From the NCBI GenBank assembly GCA_016200005.1, contig JACQFP010000003.1, positions 1 through 64,000 on the forward strand: 64,000 bases of DNA, written 5' to 3'. The stretch is from Verrucomicrobiota bacterium. Its GTDB lineage: Bacteria; Verrucomicrobiota; Verrucomicrobiia; Limisphaerales; PALSA-1396. This document shows, piece after piece, positions 58,557 through 64,000 of the stretch (the first letter of the stretch is position 1; the number at the start of each line of letters is the position of its first letter). The translations under genes and the position numbers were made by a program. The notes beneath the pieces are model-generated. The model was not told the DNA's origin. It saw only the letters and a list, made by a program, of their open reading frames with translations, and made no database searches.

Positions 58557-60113
58557 ATGAAGATTGCGCCGCATTTCTTAAGCGTAACCATCCTTGTCGT
58601 GACGAGCGGACTTCCCGCCCAAACTGTATCTCCAAGACCTGCATTGCCAACAAGCGCTACTGTTTCGCTCTCGGCCGGACGCGCCGTCTATGAGCAACAT
58701 TGCGCGGCCTGCCACGGCGTCAACGGTGACGGCAACGGCCCGGCTGCCGTCTGGCTTTACCCCAAACCGCGAAACTACAGCGCGGGCCTGTTCAAAATCC
58801 AATCCACGCCCGCCGGCTCACTGCCAACGGACGACGACCTGCTCAACACCATCACCCGCGGGATGCCAGGCAGTTCGATGCCGAGCTTCACGTATCTTTC
58901 CGACCAGGAGCGGCGCGAAGCGGTTGCGTACGTCAAATATCTCACCGCCTACACGGACAATTCCGGCAAGCGCATCAACCGCTTCGAGGAAGCCGCCACC
59001 AATGGCCTGATCGCCAAACCGGTGGAAGTGCCGCCCGAGACACCAGTCACCCTTCAGGAGCTGACGTTGGGCCGCGACATGTTTAAAAAGATGCAATGCT
59101 TTCTTTGCCATGGGCCGACGGGTGCAGGCGATGGCGAGCAGGTGCCTACCCTTAAAGACGCTTTCGGCCTCGCCATTCGCCCGCGCGATTTCAACACCGG
59201 CATGTTCCGTGGCGGTCACACGGGGCCAGATCTTTACCGGCGCATCTACACCGGCCTCGGCGGTACGCCGATGGTGCCGTATGGCGATGCGGTGATGAAG
59301 CCCGCGGAACGTTGGGCGCTCGTCCATTTCGTGCAATCACTGCGGCGCACCGATGTCGCCGTGAACGATCTGCTCACACCGGAGGACGGAGCGATTCGCG
59401 TGAAGAAAATCGCGAAATTGCCAATCGATCCGATGGATCAATACTGGGAATCACTCGATCCCGTGCGCGTGCCGCTAAATCCGCTGTGGCCCGAGCCGCA
59501 ACAGGTTTATGCGGTGGCGGTGTCCGCCGTGACCGATGGCCGGAAGCTCGCGGTGCTGCTCCAGTGGCGCGACGAACTTCCGCAAAACACCGCGATCCGC
59601 GTGCAGGACTTTCAGGACGCCGCGGCGCTGCAGTTCTCCATGAGCGGCAATTACGGCTTTCTGGGCATGGGTGACGCGAAGAATCCCGTGAACCTCTGGC
59701 AATGGAAAGCCGGCTGGCAGGCGGAGGCGGAAGGACACGCGCCAACCGTGAACACGGCCTACCCTTCGATGCACTCGGACACTTACTTCGCCACGAGTTA
59801 CAGCACTGCCGCCAGCGCGGGTAATGTCATTTCGCAGCCACACAAATCACCCATTGAGGACGCCAACGCGCGCGGCTTCGGTTCATTCAAATCGCAGCCG
59901 CTCGCCGGGCAGAACGTCCAAGGCAAAGGCCTGTGGCATGACGGCTTTTGGAACGTGGTTTTCGTCCGCGATCTGAAATCAAAAGATGCGGAGGATGTGA
60001 AATTCGCGCGCGGCAAATCCGTGCCTGTGGCGTTCGCCATCTGGAACGGCGAGCAGCATGACCGCAACGGCCGCAAGATGGTCAGCAATTGGTATCAACT
60101 TGTGTTCGAATGA
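58557..60113 (+). CDS. Dihaem cytochrome c with ethylbenzene-dehydrogenase-type haem domain
   Basis: A 518-residue exported protein. After a signal peptide there are two class I cytochrome c domains (CAACH at 49-53, CFLCH at 181-185), with likely Met ligands in 'GMPGSSMPSF' and 'GGTPMVPYGD'. From about 290 there is a domain like the gamma subunit of type II DMSO-reductase-family enzymes and cytochrome c-552 ('VYAVAVSAVTDGRKLAVLLQW', 'DAAALQFSM', 'VPVAFAIWNGEQHDRNGRKMVSNWYQL', the last being its end motif). It probably passes electrons to or from the molybdoenzyme encoded next, which starts in its stop codon. Confidence 0.87.
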   Translation: MKIAPHFLSVTILVVTSGLPAQTVSPRPALPTSATVSLSAGRAVYEQHCAACHGVNGDGNGPAAVWLYPKPRNYSAGLFKIQSTPAGSLPTDDDLLNTITRGMPGSSMPSFTYLSDQERREAVAYVKYLTAYTDNSGKRINRFEEAATNGLIAKPVEVPPETPVTLQELTLGRDMFKKMQCFLCHGPTGAGDGEQVPTLKDAFGLAIRPRDFNTGMFRGGHTGPDLYRRIYTGLGGTPMVPYGDAVMKPAERWALVHFVQSLRRTDVAVNDLLTPEDGAIRVKKIAKLPIDPMDQYWESLDPVRVPLNPLWPEPQQVYAVAVSAVTDGRKLAVLLQWRDELPQNTAIRVQDFQDAAALQFSMSGNYGFLGMGDAKNPVNLWQWKAGWQAEAEGHAPTVNTAYPSMHSDTYFATSYSTAASAGNVISQPHKSPIEDANARGFGSFKSQPLAGQNVQGKGLWHDGFWNVVFVRDLKSKDAEDVKFARGKSVPVAFAIWNGEQHDRNGRKMVSNWYQLVFE

Positions 60114-63100
60114 AACGACCAAAAATTATGAACGACCATTTTTCCCGCCGCTCCTTCCTCCAGCGCAGCGGCCTCGTCGGCGCGGGCATCACGGCGGCGC
60201 AATTCCTTCCGCTGCGCTTCCTCCAGGCGCAACCAGCGCTGGAAGATGTCAGCAATCCACTCGCGCACTATCCGAACCGCGAGTGGGAAAAACTCTACCG
60301 CAATCAATATGCCTACGACCACCAGTTCTCCTGGGTCTGCGCGCCGAACGACACGCACAATTGCCGCATCACCGCGCACGTTCGCAACGGCGTCATCGTC
60401 CGACTCGGCGAGCAATATGACATCGGTGATTACTCGGATCTCTACGGCAATCATGCCACGACTGCCTGGGGCAACCGCCATTGCGCCAAGGGTTACACGT
60501 TTCACCGGATTCTTTACGGGCCGTATCGACTGAAACATCCCATCGTGCGGCGCGGTTGGAAGCGCTGGGCGGACGACGGTTTCCCGACCCTCACCGCCGA
60601 GGTCAAAGCCAAATACAAATTCGATTCGCGCGGCACGGACAAATTTGAGCGCATCCCGTGGGACGATGCATTCAGCTACATCGCCCGCGCGACGAAAGCC
60701 ATCGCGACCCGTTACAGCGGCGAAGCGGGCGCGAAGCTCCTCGAATCACAGGGCTATCCGCCGGAGATGATTGAGGTCATGGGCGGCGCGGGCACGCGCA
60801 CCATCAAGATGCGCGGCGGCATGGGCCTGCTCGGCGTGCTCGGCAAATATGGCATGTATCGCCTCTGCAATTCGCTCGCGTTACTGGACGTTCACATTCG
60901 CGGCGTGAAGCAGGAGGACGCGAAGGCTGGCCGCGTCTGGTCGAATTACACCTGGCACGGTGATCAGGCTCCCGGCCATCCGTGGGTGCATGGGCTGCAG
61001 AATTCCGAGACGGATTTCAATGATCTCCGAAACTCGAAGCTCATCGTCATGAACGGCAAGAACCTCGTCGAAAACAAAATGGCCGATGCCCATTGGTTCG
61101 TCGAGGCGATGGAGCGCGGCTGCAAGATTGTCGTTATCGCGCCCGAATACGGCGCGCCCTCCACGAAGGCGGATTATTGGATTCCCGTGCGCCCCGCCAC
61201 CGACGCAGCGCTCTGGCTCGGCGTCACGCGCGTGATGCTCGACAACAAATGGTACGACGAAAACTTCGTGAAGCGGTTCACGGATTTCCCGTTGCTCGTG
61301 CGCACGGACAATCTCAAGCGCCTGCGCGCCGCAGAAGTTTTCGCGAACTACACCAGCACCCTCCCCGCCGACAGCCCGAGCAAAAAGGTTCAAGGCTTGA
61401 CGGATGAACAACATCAGAAACTCGGCGATTTCGTGGTGTGGGATGCCAGGTCGAATTCACCGAAGGCGCTCACCCGAGACATGGTGGGCGAAACGCTCGC
61501 CAAGTCAGGCCTTGATCCGCAGCTTGATTTCAAAGGCAGGATAAAACTCGCCGACGGCAGCGAAGTGGAGGTCGCCACGTCGTGGAATCTTTACCAGGTT
61601 CACCTCAAGGACTACGACCTGGACACCGTTTCCGAAATCACGAGCGCCCCGAAGGAATTGATCGAGCGGCTCGCGAAGGACATCGCCACGATCACGCCGA
61701 CTTCGATTCATCAAGGCGAAGGCATCAATCACTGGTTTCACGCGACCGAGGCGAATCGCGCCGCGTATCTGCCGCTCATGCTCACCGGCAACATTGGCAA
61801 GCCGGGCGCTGGCTGTCATGGTTGGGCGGGCAATTACAAGGCCGCGCTGTTTCAGGGAAGCAAGCTCACCGGCCCGGGCTTCAAGGGCTGGGTCGCCGAA
61901 GATCCATTCGAGCAGAACCTCGATCCCAAGGCGCACGGCAAGGACATCCACGCGCACGCCTACACCAGGGACGAAGAGCCGGCCTATTGGAATCACGGCG
62001 ACCGCCCGCTTATCGTCAACACGCCGAAGGAAGGCCGCAAAGTCTTCACCGGCAATTCCCACATGCCGTCGCCAACCAAGGCGATCTTCACGACCAATGT
62101 GAACCTGATCAACAATGCCAAGTGGGCCTATGGCATGATCAAGAACGTCAACCCGAACGTGGAGTTGATCGTGACAATGGACACTCAAATGACGGCCAGC
62201 GTCGAGTATTCCGATTTCGGCCTGCCGGCAAATTCATGGGTCGAGTTCGAGGATTTGGAGATCACGGCGAGTTGCTCGAATCCGTTCCTGCAAATCTGGA
62301 AAGGCGGCATCAAACCGCTTTACGACTCGAAGGACGACCTCGCGATTCTGGCCGGCATTGGCGCAGCGCTCGGCAAAGTCACCGGCGACAAGCGATTCCA
62401 CACGCACTTCAAATTCGAGCACGAGGGGAAACGCGGCATCTACATCCAGCGCCTGCTCGACAGTTGCACGACGACCGCCGGCTACAAGCTCGACGACATC
62501 ATGGCCGGCAAGTATGGCCCGCCCGGCGGCGCGCTGCTGTTGTTCCGCAGTTATCCGCGCGTTCCGTTCTACGAGCAAGTTCACGATGATTATCCGTTCT
62601 ACACGGACACGGGCCGGTTGCATTCCTACAGCGACGACCCCACGGCGCTGGCGTGCGGCGAGAATTTCATCGTCCACCGCGAAGGCCCGGAGGCGACGCC
62701 GTATCTGCCGAACGTCATCGTGAGTTCAAACCCGCTCGTGCGCCCGAACGATTATGGCATTCCGCTCGACGCCGAGCATTGGGATGAGCGCACCGTGCGC
62801 AACGTGAAGATGAGTTGGGCGGACGCGAAGAACTCGAAGAATTTCCTCTGGGAGAAAGGATTCCAGTTCTACTGCCTGACACCCAAGTCGCGGCACAGTG
62901 TCCACTCGTCGTGGGCCAACGTGGACTGGCATCTCATCTGGAACTCGAACTTCGGCGATCAGTATCGCGTGGACAAACGCCTGCCGAACGTCGGCGAGCA
63001 CCAACTCCACATGAACCCCCAGGCCGCGCGCGACCTCGGCATTGCGGACGGCGATTATGTCTATGTGGACGCGAACCCCGCCGACCGTCCGTATCTCGGC

Positions 63101-63598
63101 GCGACGCCCAGCGATCCGTTCTACAAGGTGAGCCGGCTCATGCTGCGTCTCACCTTCAACGCCGCGTATCCCTACAACGTCGTGATGATGAAGCACGGCT
63201 CGTTCATCGCGACTGAAAAGACGGTGAAGGCCCAGCAGACGCGGCCCGACGGCATGTCGCTCACCGAGGAGGGCTACATCTCGAATTTCCGTTTCGGCTC
63301 GCAGCAATCGGTCACGCGCAACTGGCACATGCCGATGCACCAGACCGACACGCTGTTCCACAAATCAAAGGCGTTCATGAGTTTCCTCTTCGGCGGCGAA
63401 GCGGACAACCACGCCGTCAACACCGTGCCGAAGGAATGTTTGATCCGCATCACGAAGGCGGAGGACGGCGGCCTCGGCGGCAAAGGCCCGTGGAAACCCG
63501 GCACGGAAGGGATGTCGCCTGACGGCGAAGGCAAGCCGATGAAGAAATATCTGGCCGGCGAATTCCTCGGCAGCAAGGGCGCGGCAACGTTTGAATGA
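60110..63598 (+). CDS. NarG/NxrA-like molybdopterin oxidoreductase, Tat-exported
   Basis: A 1,162-residue catalytic subunit of a type II DMSO-reductase-family enzyme. The Tat signal 'SRRSFLQRSG' (12-21) indicates periplasmic location. The [4Fe-4S] region has Cys77, Cys85 ('CAPNDTHNC') and Cys125 ('RHCAKG'), preceded by Asp70/His71. 'GNHATTAWGNRHC' and 'FHRILYGPYRLKHP' resemble periplasmic nitrite oxidoreductase/nitrate reductase alpha subunits rather than cytoplasmic NarG. 'KNLVENKMADAHW' lies in the region expected to hold the Mo-ligand Asp. The direction (nitrate reduction, nitrite oxidation or another oxyanion) is not decided by sequence. ATG 60110 overlaps the upstream stop; ATG 60128 is an alternative. 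Confidence 0.85.
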   Translation: MKRPKIMNDHFSRRSFLQRSGLVGAGITAAQFLPLRFLQAQPALEDVSNPLAHYPNREWEKLYRNQYAYDHQFSWVCAPNDTHNCRITAHVRNGVIVRLGEQYDIGDYSDLYGNHATTAWGNRHCAKGYTFHRILYGPYRLKHPIVRRGWKRWADDGFPTLTAEVKAKYKFDSRGTDKFERIPWDDAFSYIARATKAIATRYSGEAGAKLLESQGYPPEMIEVMGGAGTRTIKMRGGMGLLGVLGKYGMYRLCNSLALLDVHIRGVKQEDAKAGRVWSNYTWHGDQAPGHPWVHGLQNSETDFNDLRNSKLIVMNGKNLVENKMADAHWFVEAMERGCKIVVIAPEYGAPSTKADYWIPVRPATDAALWLGVTRVMLDNKWYDENFVKRFTDFPLLVRTDNLKRLRAAEVFANYTSTLPADSPSKKVQGLTDEQHQKLGDFVVWDARSNSPKALTRDMVGETLAKSGLDPQLDFKGRIKLADGSEVEVATSWNLYQVHLKDYDLDTVSEITSAPKELIERLAKDIATITPTSIHQGEGINHWFHATEANRAAYLPLMLTGNIGKPGAGCHGWAGNYKAALFQGSKLTGPGFKGWVAEDPFEQNLDPKAHGKDIHAHAYTRDEEPAYWNHGDRPLIVNTPKEGRKVFTGNSHMPSPTKAIFTTNVNLINNAKWAYGMIKNVNPNVELIVTMDTQMTASVEYSDFGLPANSWVEFEDLEITASCSNPFLQIWKGGIKPLYDSKDDLAILAGIGAALGKVTGDKRFHTHFKFEHEGKRGIYIQRLLDSCTTTAGYKLDDIMAGKYGPPGGALLLFRSYPRVPFYEQVHDDYPFYTDTGRLHSYSDDPTALACGENFIVHREGPEATPYLPNVIVSSNPLVRPNDYGIPLDAEHWDERTVRNVKMSWADAKNSKNFLWEKGFQFYCLTPKSRHSVHSSWANVDWHLIWNSNFGDQYRVDKRLPNVGEHQLHMNPQAARDLGIADGDYVYVDANPADRPYLGATPSDPFYKVSRLMLRLTFNAAYPYNVVMMKHGSFIATEKTVKAQQTRPDGMSLTEEGYISNFRFGSQQSVTRNWHMPMHQTDTLFHKSKAFMSFLFGGEADNHAVNTVPKECLIRITKAEDGGLGGKGPWKPGTEGMSPDGEGKPMKKYLAGEFLGSKGAATFE

Positions 63599-63603
63599 TC
63601 TTA

Positions 63604-64000
63604 TGCCCAAAGACGAATTCGATTTTGAAGACCCGTTTGAGTTGAACGGTATGGCGATGCTCACGCACGAGGACACGACCGACGTCATGGCCGAGTGCTT
63701 CATCGAGGAATTCATGCGGTTGGGTTACAACCACAAGCAAGTGCTCGCGCTGTTTTGCAACCCGCATTACCTCGGGCCGAACATCGTGCTGGAGAAACGC
63801 GGTTACCAATTCGTGCGCGACAGGATCGCGGAAGTATTCGCGCGCTGGGGTAGAGCGGTGACGTGGCGAGCGGAGAATCCCCTCACCCCGTCCCTCTCCC
63901 CTGCCGAAGGGGAGAGGGCGAATCGTACGCCGTCAAACCGCGACCTTGCGGACGCGGATTCCGAGAGCGGCGTCGAGCTTTCAGAGAAACGTCCATTGCT
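63604..64000 (+). CDS. Small protein downstream of the molybdoenzyme (3' end beyond window)
   Basis: The frame is open for 132 codons to the window edge: 'FDFEDPFELNGMAMLTHED', 'DVMAECFIEEFMRLGYNHKQV', 'FCNPHYLGPNIVLEKRG', 'FVRDRIAEVFARW'. It starts 5 bases after the molybdoenzyme stop. No family is recognised, but the first 90 residues look like a real folded protein, and the position suggests a subunit or maturation factor. After residue 90 the frame enters a family D palindrome read as 'NPLTPSLSPAEGERANR' and stays open beyond it. Confidence 0.7.
63877..63925. repeat. Family D palindrome at the 3' part of the last gene
   Basis: CCCCTCACCCCGTCCCTCTC on the left and AAGGGGAGAGGGCG on the right, the same element as at 44266. 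It lies inside an open reading frame. Confidence 0.85.

Noticed and set aside
60110-63598. Firm label as nitrite oxidoreductase NxrA
   Set aside because: The motifs resemble that group, but no beta subunit is visible and the reaction direction cannot be read; called NarG/NxrA-like only.

Overview
The window looks like a chromosomal segment from a Verrucomicrobiota bacterium, probably of the Pedosphaera/Limisphaerales type. The basis is a PEP-CTERM protein, a secreted two-repeat protein whose mature part starts near an 'NVVGYV' motif, a pseudopilin-like protein ending in a 'MADGHVEYW' motif, many lipoproteins with N/T/P-rich tails, and futalosine-type menaquinone genes. The taxonomic call is inference from protein style, not a search. 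Coding DNA is GC-rich. The exception is the AT-richer block at about 14.9-18.4 kb, which looks acquired.

Layout. 1-4.5 kb: an edge-truncated endonuclease/exonuclease/phosphatase gene, divergent from a frameshifted type IIG restriction-modification gene. 4.5-9.0 kb: an orphan LolD-like ATPase, an HpnI-like glycosyltransferase, a lipoprotein, an NAD-sugar epimerase and an amidase. 9.2-19.8 kb: ubiX, mqnP and mqnE of menaquinone synthesis, with three toxin-antitoxin (TA) modules, a PadR pair and a cargo block (AAA ATPase, zinc-ribbon protein) set between partial copies of mqnP and mqnE. 20.3-26 kb: tsf and rpsB, mobA, an HtrA-like protease and a DUF3352-like protein. 26-35 kb: large secreted beta-propeller and FG-GAP proteins, a pseudopilin, a YjbQ-family protein and a TPR/coiled-coil protein. 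35-45 kb: a repeat-rich accessory region with small mobile-type genes (HNH, four-helix bundle, RelE, GxxExxY, a fourth TA pair), tRNA-Glu, a TPR-sulfotransferase, two secreted proteins and a zinc alcohol dehydrogenase. 45-54 kb: two paralogous lipoproteins, a membrane protein with a spermidine-synthase domain, a pseudouridine synthase, a DUF6580-like protein and a phosphodiesterase. 54.8-64 kb: a nitrogen-oxide respiration cluster. It holds a GYD protein, NirK fused to cytochrome c, NirV, SCO, a dihaem cytochrome c with an ethylbenzene-dehydrogenase-type haem domain, and a Tat-exported NarG/NxrA-like molybdoenzyme. mobA at 22.4 kb would supply the guanine-dinucleotide form of its cofactor.

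Two patterns stand out. First, cargo genes repeatedly sit between a complete gene and a partial copy of the same gene: TA1 at mqnP, TA2 at the mqnE start, TA3 between mqnE fragments, and a propeller/pseudopilin pair between two copies of an FG-GAP gene tail. A hypothetical gene pair sits between two near-identical repeats of about 220 bp. No transposase or integrase is visible in the window. Second, several families of imperfect palindromes fill the spacers and also lie inside genes. In mqnE (exactly 34 codons), the alcohol dehydrogenase, a lipoprotein and the last partial gene they are read through in frame. In other places they supply a stop codon or a C-terminus, or break the gene. This resembles, by analogy only, the protein-coding palindromic elements of Rickettsia.
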